Below, in pieces: positions 45,924 to 54,112 of a DNA stretch of 64,000 nucleotides. Made by a program: the position numbers and the translations under genes. The stretch spans positions 868,001 through 932,000 of the forward strand of contig NZ_JAAGOW010000005.1 of assembly GCF_010499245.1 (NCBI RefSeq), given 5' to 3'. The notes below the pieces were generated by a model. The model did no database searches, was not told the origin of the DNA, and saw only the letters and a list, made by a program, of their open reading frames with translations. This DNA is from Variovorax sp. WS11. Lineage in GTDB: Bacteria; Pseudomonadota; Gammaproteobacteria; Burkholderiales; Burkholderiaceae_C. How positions within the stretch are numbered: the stretch's first letter is position 1; every line of letters begins with the position of its first letter.

Positions 45924-47192
45924 TTATTGCGCCAGCAGCGGGCCAATCTGGGCGCAGATCGCACGCGTCGCCGCCGGGATGTCGGCCTTCGGTTGCCACA
46001 CGGCATCGAGGCCGGAGCGCACCATCTGCTGCAGGCGCGCGAAGTCCGTGTGCGCCGGCATCAGCTTGCCGGTCGCGATGCCCGAGACTACGACCTTGTC
46101 GAGCTGTGCCGGCGAGAGCAGGGCGTTGGTCTTGCCGAGTACTTCGGCGTTGAGCAGTGACTTGCGCGCCGAGGGGAAGAACTGGGCCAGCTTGACCGAG
46201 TTCTCCGGGTTGGTCATATAGGCGACGAACGCCGCCGCCATGGCCGAGTCCTTGCCGGCCTTCAGCACACCGATGCCGGCCTGGCCGACGATGGCGTAGT
46301 CGCCCGCCGAGCCCTTGGGCAGCGGCACCAGGTCCCAGTCGAAGCGCTTGTCCTTGGGCAGCAGCGATGCGCGGCTGATCTGCGTGATGGTCATGGCGGC
46401 GTCGCCGGCGAAGAAGTCGACGTTCTGGCCCGGCCCGGGGATCGCCTTCTTCACGAAGATCGCGTCGTGGATGAAGCCCAGGGCGTCGACCATGGGCTTG
46501 TCGGCGAAGGTGCAGCGCTTGCCGTCGGCACTCCAGGGCGCCGCGCCCCAGCCGTTCCAGACCGACGACAGGTACTGCCAGGCCTGGTAGTTGAAGTCGC
46601 GCACCACCAGGCCGCCCTTGCCGCCCTGCGCCGCTGCCTGCGCCGTCGCGATCGCATTGGGCCAGGTCCATTGCCCGGCGGCGATGAGTTCCGCCGGGGT
46701 CTTGGCGCCGGCCTTCCTGATGAGGTCGTTGTTGACGAACACCGCGAATGGCGAGGTCGAGAAGGGATAGGCGTAGAGCACGCCGTCCCTGGACCAGCGC
46801 TCGGTGGCAGCCGGGCTGATCTCGCCCGGGTTGTAGCCCGGCGTGGCAGCCAGCGTCTTGGTAAGCGGCACCAGCGCGCCCGAGTTGACGAAGTCGTAGG
46901 CGGCGGTCTCGAAGATCCAGGCCATGTCGGGGGCATTGCCGCCGGCGATCTGGGTGGTCAGCGCTGTGGTGTAGGTCTCGAAGGGCAGCGGCTCGAAGCT
47001 GACCGTGACGTCGGGGTGCTCTTTCTTGAAGCCGTCGGCGATGCCGTTGAAGAGCTTCAGGTGCGCTTCGTTGGCGCTCCAGATGGTCATGCGCAGCCGG
47101 GTCTCGGCCGACGCGCCGGCCGCGAGCGCCAGTGACAGGGCCAGGCCGCCGGCGATGGCGCGGAGGCTCACGAACTTCGGGTGGTGGAACAT
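45924..47192 (-). CDS. Sugar ABC importer binding protein (family 1)
   Basis: The 422-residue protein has a signal peptide (SLRAIAGGLALSLALAAGASA) and the fold of family-1 extracellular solute-binding proteins: LRMTIWSANEAHLKLFNGIA, FETYTTALTTQIAGGNAPDM, FFAGDAAMTITQISRASLLP, AFVAYMTNPENSVKLAQFFP. It precedes both permeases and the ATPase, completing the importer. The bound sugar is unknown. The adjacent FAD oxidoreductase suggests the imported compound is oxidised. Confidence 0.9.
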   Translation of the reverse strand: MFHHPKFVSLRAIAGGLALSLALAAGASAETRLRMTIWSANEAHLKLFNGIADGFKKEHPDVTVSFEPLPFETYTTALTTQIAGGNAPDMAWIFETAAYDFVNSGALVPLTKTLAATPGYNPGEISPAATERWSRDGVLYAYPFSTSPFAVFVNNDLIRKAGAKTPAELIAAGQWTWPNAIATAQAAAQGGKGGLVVRDFNYQAWQYLSSVWNGWGAAPWSADGKRCTFADKPMVDALGFIHDAIFVKKAIPGPGQNVDFFAGDAAMTITQISRASLLPKDKRFDWDLVPLPKGSAGDYAIVGQAGIGVLKAGKDSAMAAAFVAYMTNPENSVKLAQFFPSARKSLLNAEVLGKTNALLSPAQLDKVVVSGIATGKLMPAHTDFARLQQMVRSGLDAVWQPKADIPAATRAICAQIGPLLAQ

Positions 47193-47240
47193 GGTGGTCT
47201 CCTCGATCCTGTCTGCTTAGCTGTGGATGGGGTCGATGTT

Positions 47241-48851
47241 TCAGTAGGCGCGCACGTCGGGCCAGCGTGTCTCCACGCCCGCGCGCGCCAGCAGCGCCTG
47301 GAAGGTGGCGAGCTGCGCGTCGTCGGCCTGCACCTGGTGCGGCGTGGCGTTGTTGTCGAGGCAGTGGGCGGCCAGCATTCCCGCCACTTCGCCCACGTTC
47401 CATTCCACCGGATGCAGCCGGTAGCAGCCGTTGGTGATGTGCGTGGTGGCGATGTTCTTGCCGCCGGCCAGCAGGTTCGTCATGCGGCGCGGCAGCAAGG
47501 CGCCCAGCGGGATCTCGAACGGGCAGGAAGGCACGTCGATGTAGTTGTCGCCGCCCGTGGAAGGGTGCAGGTCGATGCGGTACATGCCGACCCCGACGCT
47601 GTCGCGATAGCGCACCGCACCGTGGTCGCCGCGCACCGCGTGCGACAGGTGCTGCTCGACGATGCGCGTCACGCCCAGGATGCGCCGGCTCTCGCGGATG
47701 TACGGTGCCATGGCCAGACCGTGCGTCGTGCCGGTGAGGTCGCCGCGCAGGCGCAGACCCGGAAAACCCGTGCCGCCATCGGCGCGCGGCGCCTCGGTCT
47801 GCAGCCAGTAGAAAACCGCGCGCGACAGGTCGGCCGCGGCCTCCAGGTGGCGCGCCTTCTCCGTCTCGGACACGTCGATGATCGAGCCCTCCATGTAGTC
47901 GATCATGGGCCAGTTCACCAGGCAGATGTCGGAGGCATAGGCGCCGGGCACGAAGTTGCGCCGCGCCGCGATGCGCCGGAAGGTCCACAGGTTCTGGTCG
48001 CCGCCGCTCTTGCGCTGGTCGGCATCGACCAGCAACGGATCGTCATCCGGGTTGGGCGTGAAGGAGCGCTCGGCGATCTCCAGCGTGCGCGGATTCGGAG
48101 CCTTGAAGCCCAGCAGCGGCCCGCCCCAGAAGTGCGGCTGGTAGGCGCGCCACAAATCGTAGTTGCGCGGCTTGTCGACGGTGTGGTCGCCGTCCACGTG
48201 GTCGATCGCGAAGCAGATCGACACCGCCTGCACGTTGTGCGGCTGCGCCGTCGCCGGCGCGCTCGGCTCGCCCGTGTCGGCCCGGCTTTCGAAACCGGTC
48301 ACGTAGTCGCAGCCGGTCAGCGGCAGCAGGTCGCCCAGTTCGGTCGCGTCGATCACGAAGGCGGCCGCGACCATGATCTCGTCGCCTGTATCGCGATGGC
48401 GCAGCGTCACCGCGCGCACGGTGTCGCCCGGCGCGTCGGCCGCGACGGGACGGTAGGGTTGCAGCACCGTCAGGCGGCCGGCGCCGCGATAAGGCGCCAG
48501 CATGGCTTCGAGCACCGCCAAGCCGACGCGGGGCTCGGCGCAGATGCGGCTGACCCAGCCCGCGCCTGGGTTGAGCTGGCCCCACGCGCGGCTGGCCGCG
48601 GTCAGCGGGTAGTGGTCGCGGTAGTAGCGGCGGATGCCGTTGCGCAGCGCGCGATAGCGGCGCGTGACGCCGAACTGCTCGACCCAGCTGTGCTCGTCCG
48701 GCGGCACCGCCTGGCTGGTGAGCTGCCCGCCGATCCAGTCGTACTCTTCGCTCATCACCACGGAACGACCGGCCTCCAGCGCACCCAGCGCTGCAGCCAC
48801 GCCGCCCAGGCCGCCGCCAACCACCAGGATGTCCGTCTTCATTTCTCGCAT
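47241..48851 (-). CDS. FAD-dependent oxidoreductase (FAD_oxidored family)
   Basis: The 536-residue protein begins with the dinucleotide fold TDILVVGGGLGGVAAALGAL and contains SEEYDWIGGQLTSQAVPPDE, FVIDATELGDLLPLTGCDYV and NLLAGGKNIATTHITNGCYR, typical of the FAD_oxidored group found beside sugar transporters. It has no signal peptide and is probably cytoplasmic. It sits between the LacI regulator and the sugar binding-protein gene on the same strand, so it is likely co-regulated and acts on the imported sugar or derivative. The reaction is not known. Confidence 0.82.
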   Translation of the reverse strand: MREMKTDILVVGGGLGGVAAALGALEAGRSVVMSEEYDWIGGQLTSQAVPPDEHSWVEQFGVTRRYRALRNGIRRYYRDHYPLTAASRAWGQLNPGAGWVSRICAEPRVGLAVLEAMLAPYRGAGRLTVLQPYRPVAADAPGDTVRAVTLRHRDTGDEIMVAAAFVIDATELGDLLPLTGCDYVTGFESRADTGEPSAPATAQPHNVQAVSICFAIDHVDGDHTVDKPRNYDLWRAYQPHFWGGPLLGFKAPNPRTLEIAERSFTPNPDDDPLLVDADQRKSGGDQNLWTFRRIAARRNFVPGAYASDICLVNWPMIDYMEGSIIDVSETEKARHLEAAADLSRAVFYWLQTEAPRADGGTGFPGLRLRGDLTGTTHGLAMAPYIRESRRILGVTRIVEQHLSHAVRGDHGAVRYRDSVGVGMYRIDLHPSTGGDNYIDVPSCPFEIPLGALLPRRMTNLLAGGKNIATTHITNGCYRLHPVEWNVGEVAGMLAAHCLDNNATPHQVQADDAQLATFQALLARAGVETRWPDVRAY

Positions 48852-48875
48852 GCTTCGTCGTTCCGGTGGGTGCGC

Positions 48876-49910
48876 TCAGTGCACCTTCGCGGGGCCGAGG
48901 GTCTCGCCGCCGATCGGCTCGCAGGGCAGGAGCACTTGCTCCACCGCTTGCGCGATGCCGCCTTCGACGCGGCGCACGAGCATGGCGGTGGCCTGGCGGC
49001 CCATCTCCTCGCGCGGAATGGAGAACGAGGCGAAGCGCGTGCCGCTGCCCTCGGTCCGGATGTGCGAACCCAGTGCCACCAGGGAAAGATCGGCCGGCAG
49101 TGCCAGCCCGCGTGCCTTGGCTGCACGCTCGAGGCGTACCGCGTCGGCCAGCTCGACGCAAAAAGCCGCGGTGGCGCGGCTGGCCAGCAATGCATCGAGC
49201 AGGTCGTCGTCCGCGGCCATCGTGTCCTGCAGTTTCAGGACGAGTTGCAAGTCGCTTCCCAAGGCAGCCGTAAACCCCTGCCAGCGATCCGACGTCGATT
49301 CCGCCGGGCCGATGGGCCCGAGGTAGGCCAGGCGCCGATGCCCCAACGCGCGCGCCTGCTGCACGAGCGCACCGGTAGCGGTGGCGTAGTCGCCGCCCAC
49401 GAAGGGCACCGGGCCGCCGGCGTCCTCGCGTCGGCCGATGGCGACGAAGGGATAGTCGCCCGCCATGAGTTGCGCGAGCTCTGCCCGGTCGAAGGTCTTG
49501 CCCAGCACGATGCAGCCGTCGGCGATACGCAGTCGGCCTTCCTCGGCGAATATCTTGCGTTGCGCCCCTTCGCCCGCGCCGGTGAGCAGCAGCAGGTCGT
49601 AGCCGCGGGCCTGCGCTTCTTCCTCGATGCCGAACAGGAAGGGCAGGAAGAAGTCGGCGTGCGCGTTCGGAAATGCCGGCTCGTAGGTGAAGACGCCCAG
49701 GATCCGGTTCGACCCCTTGGCCATGCGGCGGGCGATGGGATCGGGCACGTAGCCGGTGTTGCGAATGATGGTTTGGACCCGCTCGCGGGTTTCCGCTGGA
49801 ATGCGCGCCAGCGCGCTCGCGGCGCCGTTGAGCACCAAGGACACCGTCGCCTGGCTGACGCCGGCGAGCTTGGCGATGTCTTGCTGGGTCAGGCGGCGGG
49901 TAGCGGCCAT
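48876..49910 (-). CDS. LacI-family transcriptional regulator
   Basis: The 344-residue repressor has an N-terminal LacI HTH (LTQQDIAKLAGVSQATVSLV then LNG, about residues 7-30), hinge helix and a periplasmic-binding-protein-like effector domain (GVFTYEPAFPNAHADFF, GCIVLGKTFDRAELAQ, LGHRRLAYLGPIGP). It is first in the minus-strand unit that includes the FAD oxidoreductase and sugar importer, with an operator-like dyad just upstream, so self-repression and repression of the unit by a sugar-responsive mechanism are likely. Start chosen at the residue beginning the HTH; the frame is open 24 codons upstream. Confidence 0.9.
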   Translation of the reverse strand: MAATRRLTQQDIAKLAGVSQATVSLVLNGAASALARIPAETRERVQTIIRNTGYVPDPIARRMAKGSNRILGVFTYEPAFPNAHADFFLPFLFGIEEEAQARGYDLLLLTGAGEGAQRKIFAEEGRLRIADGCIVLGKTFDRAELAQLMAGDYPFVAIGRREDAGGPVPFVGGDYATATGALVQQARALGHRRLAYLGPIGPAESTSDRWQGFTAALGSDLQLVLKLQDTMAADDDLLDALLASRATAAFCVELADAVRLERAAKARGLALPADLSLVALGSHIRTEGSGTRFASFSIPREEMGRQATAMLVRRVEGGIAQAVEQVLLPCEPIGGETLGPAKVH

Positions 49911-49931
49911 GGTGTCCAAGGGCGAGTGCTG

Positions 49932-49960
49932 ATACGTATTACTAAATCGGTAATGCGTAT
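49932..49960. promoter_or_regulatory. LacI-type operator candidate
   Basis: ATACGTATTAC, a 7-base spacer and GTAATGCGTAT form an 11-bp dyad with one mismatch, 22 bases upstream of the LacI-family start codon. The AT-rich arms stand out from GC-rich surroundings. The position suits autorepression and control of the downstream sugar genes. Spacing is longer than many LacI operators, so the true core may be shorter. Confidence 0.6.
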
Positions 49961-50023
49961 TATCAAGAGATCTGTTTGGCAATCAAGGGGCACCAGGGCA
50001 GGGATTTCCCCCGCGCAAGCGTT

Positions 50024-50060
50024 TGCACCAACCCGGCGAATCGTGCGCCACAACGGCGCG
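50024..50060 (+). promoter_or_regulatory. Two NtrC-like enhancer dyads upstream of nirB
   Basis: TGCACC-N5-GGCGAA (50024-50040) and TGCGCC-N5-GGCGCG (50044-50060) resemble the NtrC consensus TGCACC-N5-GGTGCA. The second contains a perfect GCGCC/GGCGC dyad. They lie 60-100 bases upstream of the sigma-54 promoter, a normal enhancer distance. Matches are imperfect. Confidence 0.5.
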
Positions 50061-50120
50061 CCGTACGTACTCTGGCGGCGGACCGGACGTGATTTCGCGG
50101 GCCAAACCGCAAGCGCTTCC

Positions 50121-50135
50121 TGGCACGCTTGTTGC
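50121..50135 (+). promoter_or_regulatory. Sigma-54 promoter for nirBD
   Basis: TGGCACGCTTGTTGC matches the sigma-54 consensus TGGCACG-N4-TTGC exactly, with 10 bases between the invariant GG and GC. It points toward nirB; transcription would start about 12 bases downstream, leaving a leader of about 210 bases. This indicates nitrogen-regulated expression via NtrC. Confidence 0.8.
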
Positions 50136-50163
50136 GTAGCAGAGCTCACTGTTCCGCCGGCAC

Positions 50164-50227
50164 CGTTGCCGCGGGTTTTGCAGTGCCTCCGCTAATGACG
50201 GCGGGATTCGAGCGAACCACGGCAACG
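50164..50227 (+). promoter_or_regulatory. Folded leader region before nirB
   Basis: CGTTGCCG (50164-50171) pairs perfectly with CGGCAACG (50220-50227), and a small CCGC/GCGG stem lies inside. This is within the long nirB leader. Nitrate/nitrite assimilation leaders in other proteobacteria are antitermination targets of NasR/NasT-type proteins, so a similar switch is possible; I see no clear T-run terminator here. Confidence 0.35.
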
Positions 50228-50357
50228 ACGCCGGCAGTTCGCCTGTTCCAACCCAATTTCGCATCACGCCTTACGCGGGGGTTCTACTGCGGGCTGTCTT
50301 CCGACGCCCTTTCGTGGTCCACACCCCGTCACGAGACCGGTTGCGTGCAGGATCGAC

Positions 50358-52877
50358 ATGAAGATCGCAGTGATTGGCCACGGCATGGTGGGCCACAAGT
50401 TCCTAGAGCAGCTCCATGAGCTCGGGCTCGCCGACGCACAGGTCACCGTGCTGTGCGAGGAGCCGCGCCCGGCCTATGACCGGGTTCACCTGTCCGAGTT
50501 CTTCGCCGGCAAGACGGCTGAAGACCTGTCGCTCGTCGAGCCGGGATTCTTCGAGCGCACCGGTTTCACGCTCCGTCTGGCCGCCAGGGCCGTGGCCATC
50601 GAACGACGAGACAACACCATCACCACCGCCGATGGCGAAGTGGTGCACTACGACAGGCTCGTGCTGGCGACGGGCTCTGCGCCTTTCGTGCCGGCGGTGC
50701 CGGGCCGCGACCGGCCGCATTGCTTCGTCTATCGCACCATCGAGGACCTGGAGGCCATGAAGGCCTGCGGCGCGCGTTCGAGGAGCGGGGTGGTCGTGGG
50801 CGGGGGCCTGCTGGGCCTCGAGTGCGCCAAGGCCCTGCGTGACATGGGCCTGGAAACCCACGTCGTGGAATTCGCGCCGAGGCTGATGGCCGTGCAGGTC
50901 GACGAGGGCGGCGGGCGCGTGCTGCGCAACAGCATCGAGGCACTGGGCGTGCATGTGCACACCGGCCGCAACACGGTCGAGATCATCGACGGCGCGTCCG
51001 CGCGGCATCGCATGGTCTTCGCCGATGGCACCCACCTCGAGACCGACATGATCGTGTTCTCCGCGGGCATCCGGCCACGCGACGAACTGGCGCGGCAGTG
51101 CGTTCTGGCGGTCGGCCCGCGCGGTGGCGTCGCGATCGACAGCCATTGCCGCACGAGTGACCGCAACGTCTATGCCATTGGCGAGTGCGCCTCCTGGAAC
51201 GAGCAGACTTTCGGACTCGTGGCGCCGGGATACGACATGGCGCGCGTCGCCGCGAGGCACATCGCAGGCCAGGACGACGCAGCGTTCACCGGCGCCGACA
51301 TGAGCACCAAGCTCAAGCTGATGGGCGTCGACGTCGCCAGCATCGGCGACGCCCATGGCCGGACGCCGAGATCGCGCGCCTACCAGTACGTCAACGAGCA
51401 CAAGCAGATCTACAAGAAGATCGTGGTCAGCGAGGACGGCAAGCAACTGCTCGGCGCCGTGCTGGTCGGCGACGCGGCCGAATACGGCACGATGCTGCAA
51501 ATGGCGCTCAACGGCATCACGCTGCCCGCCGATCCGGAATTCCTGATCCTGCCGTCGAGCGATGGCAAAGCCAAGCCCGGCCTGGGCGTGGACGCGCTGC
51601 CGGACAGCGCCCAGATCTGCTCGTGCAACAGCGTCACCAAGGGGCAGATCTGCTCGGCCGTCGGCGAAGGCGCCTGCACCGTCGCCGAGTTGAAGGCCTG
51701 CACCAAGGCCGGCGCCACCTGCGGGGGCTGCGTTCCCCTCGTCGGCCAAGTCATGAAGGCGGAGATGGCCAGGCGCGGATTGGCCGTCAACAATCACCTC
51801 TGCGAGCATTTCGGGTACTCGCGTCAGGAGCTTTACCACCTGATTCGCGTCGGCGAGATCCGCAGCTTCGACGATCTGCTGGCGAAGCACGGCAAGGGGC
51901 TGGGTTGCGACATCTGCAAGCCCACCGCCGCCAGCATCTTCGCGTCGTGCTGGAACGATTTCGTGCTCAAGAAGGATCTCGCCGGCCTGCAGGACAGCAA
52001 CGACTATTTTCTCGGCAACATCCAGAAGGATGGCTCCTACTCCGTCGTGCCGCGCATGCCGGGCGGCGAGGTCACGCCCGAGGGGCTGATCGCCGTGGGC
52101 CACGTGGCGAAGAAGTACGGCCTGTACACCAAGATCACCGGCGGCCAGCGCGTCGACCTGTTCGGCGCCCGCGTCGAGCAACTGCCTGCGATCTGGGAAG
52201 AGCTGATCGCTGCCGGCTTCGAGTCCGGCCACGCGTACGGCAAATCGCTGCGCACCGTGAAGAGCTGCGTCGGATCGACCTGGTGCCGCTACGGCGTGGA
52301 CGACAGCGTGGGCCTCGCGGTTGCGCTGGAGAACCGCTACAAGGGCCTGCGCGCACCGCACAAGATCAAGTTCGGCGTGTCGGGCTGCACGCGCGAATGC
52401 GCCGAAGCGCAGGGCAAGGACGTCGGCATCATCGCCACCGACAAGGGCTGGAACCTCTACGTGTGCGGCAATGGAGGCATGAAGCCGCGACACGCCGAGC
52501 TGATCGCCACGGACCTGGGCAAGGAAGAGCTGATCCGCCTGATCGACCGCTTCCTGATGTTCTATGTGCGCACGGCGGACCGGCTGCAGCGCACCAGCAC
52601 GTGGCGCGAGGGCCTCGAGGGCGGGCTCGACTATCTGAAGGGTGTGCTCATCCAGGACACCCTCGGCCTGGGCGCCGAGCTCGAAGCCCAGATGCAGCAC
52701 GTGATCGACACCTACCAGTGCGAGTGGAAGACCGCGGTGAATGACCCGGCCACACGCCAGCGCTTCCGCTCCTTCGTCAACAGCCAGAAGCCGGACGAGC
52801 ACATCGTCTTCGTGCAGGAGCGCGGTCAGATCCGGCCCGCGCGCGCGGAAGAACGCGCGGTGGTCGCCACACCCTGA
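50358..52877 (+). CDS. nirB: Assimilatory NAD(P)H-nitrite reductase large subunit
   Basis: The 839-residue cytoplasmic enzyme reduces nitrite to ammonium. Domains in order: FAD/NAD(P)H oxidoreductase (about 1-400, GHGMVGHKFLEQL, GVVVGGGLLGLECAKAL), BFD-like [2Fe-2S] (ICSCNSVTKGQI, CTKAGATCGGC, about 418-470), then the nitrite/sulfite reductase ferredoxin-like and siroheme [4Fe-4S] domains with ligands SCVGSTWCRYG and VSGCTRECAEA (about 635-690). Length is normal and all ligands are present. AGGA precedes the ATG. It is followed by nirD and a transport gene and preceded by a sigma-54 promoter. Confidence 0.96.
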   Translation: MKIAVIGHGMVGHKFLEQLHELGLADAQVTVLCEEPRPAYDRVHLSEFFAGKTAEDLSLVEPGFFERTGFTLRLAARAVAIERRDNTITTADGEVVHYDRLVLATGSAPFVPAVPGRDRPHCFVYRTIEDLEAMKACGARSRSGVVVGGGLLGLECAKALRDMGLETHVVEFAPRLMAVQVDEGGGRVLRNSIEALGVHVHTGRNTVEIIDGASARHRMVFADGTHLETDMIVFSAGIRPRDELARQCVLAVGPRGGVAIDSHCRTSDRNVYAIGECASWNEQTFGLVAPGYDMARVAARHIAGQDDAAFTGADMSTKLKLMGVDVASIGDAHGRTPRSRAYQYVNEHKQIYKKIVVSEDGKQLLGAVLVGDAAEYGTMLQMALNGITLPADPEFLILPSSDGKAKPGLGVDALPDSAQICSCNSVTKGQICSAVGEGACTVAELKACTKAGATCGGCVPLVGQVMKAEMARRGLAVNNHLCEHFGYSRQELYHLIRVGEIRSFDDLLAKHGKGLGCDICKPTAASIFASCWNDFVLKKDLAGLQDSNDYFLGNIQKDGSYSVVPRMPGGEVTPEGLIAVGHVAKKYGLYTKITGGQRVDLFGARVEQLPAIWEELIAAGFESGHAYGKSLRTVKSCVGSTWCRYGVDDSVGLAVALENRYKGLRAPHKIKFGVSGCTRECAEAQGKDVGIIATDKGWNLYVCGNGGMKPRHAELIATDLGKEELIRLIDRFLMFYVRTADRLQRTSTWREGLEGGLDYLKGVLIQDTLGLGAELEAQMQHVIDTYQCEWKTAVNDPATRQRFRSFVNSQKPDEHIVFVQERGQIRPARAEERAVVATP

Positions 52878-52895
52878 ACGCCCGAGGACCTTCAC

Positions 52896-53240
52896 ATGAC
52901 CACCACCGAATCTCTCCAATGGACTGCCGTGTGCGCTGCCAGCGACATCCTGCCCGACACCGGCGTGTGCGCCCTCGTCGAGGGCACGCACGTCGCGATC
53001 TTCCGCGTCGGCCGTGAACAGGACTTCTATGCCATCGACAACGTCGATCCCAAGGCCGGTGCCAGCGTACTCTCGCGCGGGCTGGTCGGCAGCATCGGCG
53101 AGCGCATCGTCGTCGCCTCGCCGCTCTACAAGAACCATTTCGACCTGCGCAGCGGCGAATGCCTCGAGGCGCCCGAGTACTCGGTGCGGGCCCATGAGGT
53201 GCGCGTGCAGGACGGCCGCGTGCTGGTTGCGCTTAGCTGA
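52896..53240 (+). CDS. nirD: Nitrite reductase small subunit
   Basis: The 114-residue protein has a Rieske-like fold (WTAVCAASDILPDTGVCALV, VAIFRVGREQDFYAIDNVDP, VVASPLYKNHFDLRSGECLE) but lacks the Cys-x-His ligand pairs of true Rieske proteins, as is normal for NirD. It starts 18 bases after nirB and would form the holoenzyme with it. Length is typical. Confidence 0.94.
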   Translation: MTTTESLQWTAVCAASDILPDTGVCALVEGTHVAIFRVGREQDFYAIDNVDPKAGASVLSRGLVGSIGERIVVASPLYKNHFDLRSGECLEAPEYSVRAHEVRVQDGRVLVALS

Positions 53241-53291
53241 TCCCGGCCGACTTCAGAAATTCACTTCATCTTCAAATCCCTAAGGAAACCC

Positions 53292-54104
53292 ATGGCCTAT
53301 CTCGCTCCTGCCGAGTTCGTGACCAAGATGGTCGACGCCGGCGAATCCAAGCTCCTGATGTCCACCCGCGACACGCTGATTCGCTCCTACATGGCGGGCG
53401 CCATCCTGGCGCTGGCCGCGGCCTTTGCCGTGACCGTGACCGTGAACACGGGCAATGCGCTGGTCGGCGCGATGCTGTTCCCGGTCGGCTTCATCATGCT
53501 GTACCTCATGGGCTTCGACCTGCTGACCGGTGTCTTCACGCTGGTGCCGCTGGCCGTGCTCGACAAGCGTCCTGGCGCCACCTGGCGCGGCTGCTTCCGC
53601 AACTGGGGGCTGGTGTTCGTCGGCAATTTCGGCGGCGCACTGACGGTCGCGGTGTTCATGGCGATCATCTTCACCTTCGGCTTCAGCGAGGCGCCCAATG
53701 CCGTGGGCGAGAAACTCGGCCACATCGGAGAAGGCCGCACGCTGGGCTATGCCGCGCACGGCGCTGCCGGCATGCTGACGCTGTTCATCCGTGGCGTGAT
53801 GTGCAACTGGATGGTGTCCACCGGCGTCGTCGCCGCGATGATGTCCACCACGGTGTCCGGCAAGTCCATCGGCATGTGGATGCCCGTGATGATCTTTTTC
53901 TACATGGGCTTCGAGCACTCCATCGTCAACATGTTCCTGTTCCCCACCGGCCTGCTGCTGGGCGGCAAGTTCACGCTGATGGACTACTTCATCTGGAACG
54001 AGATCCCGACGGTGGTCGGCAATCTGGTCGGCGGACTGACCTTCGTCGGCGCGACCCTGTACGCAACCCACTACAAGACAGCGCCCAAGCGCGTCGTGAG
54101 CTGA
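53292..54104 (+). CDS. Formate/nitrite transporter family channel (nitrite uptake)
   Basis: The 270-residue inner-membrane protein belongs to the FNT family (FocA/NirC). Motifs are AYLAPAEFVTKMVDAGESKL, GAMLFPVGFIMLYLMGFDLL, NWGLVFVGNFGGALTVAVFM and GFEHSIVNMFLFPTGLLLGG with the central His. Six membrane helices are visible. Its position 52 bases after nirD supports nitrite as substrate (NirC-type role). AAGGAAACC precedes the ATG. Confidence 0.92.
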   Translation: MAYLAPAEFVTKMVDAGESKLLMSTRDTLIRSYMAGAILALAAAFAVTVTVNTGNALVGAMLFPVGFIMLYLMGFDLLTGVFTLVPLAVLDKRPGATWRGCFRNWGLVFVGNFGGALTVAVFMAIIFTFGFSEAPNAVGEKLGHIGEGRTLGYAAHGAAGMLTLFIRGVMCNWMVSTGVVAAMMSTTVSGKSIGMWMPVMIFFYMGFEHSIVNMFLFPTGLLLGGKFTLMDYFIWNEIPTVVGNLVGGLTFVGATLYATHYKTAPKRVVS

Positions 54105-54112
54105 GCGGCGGC

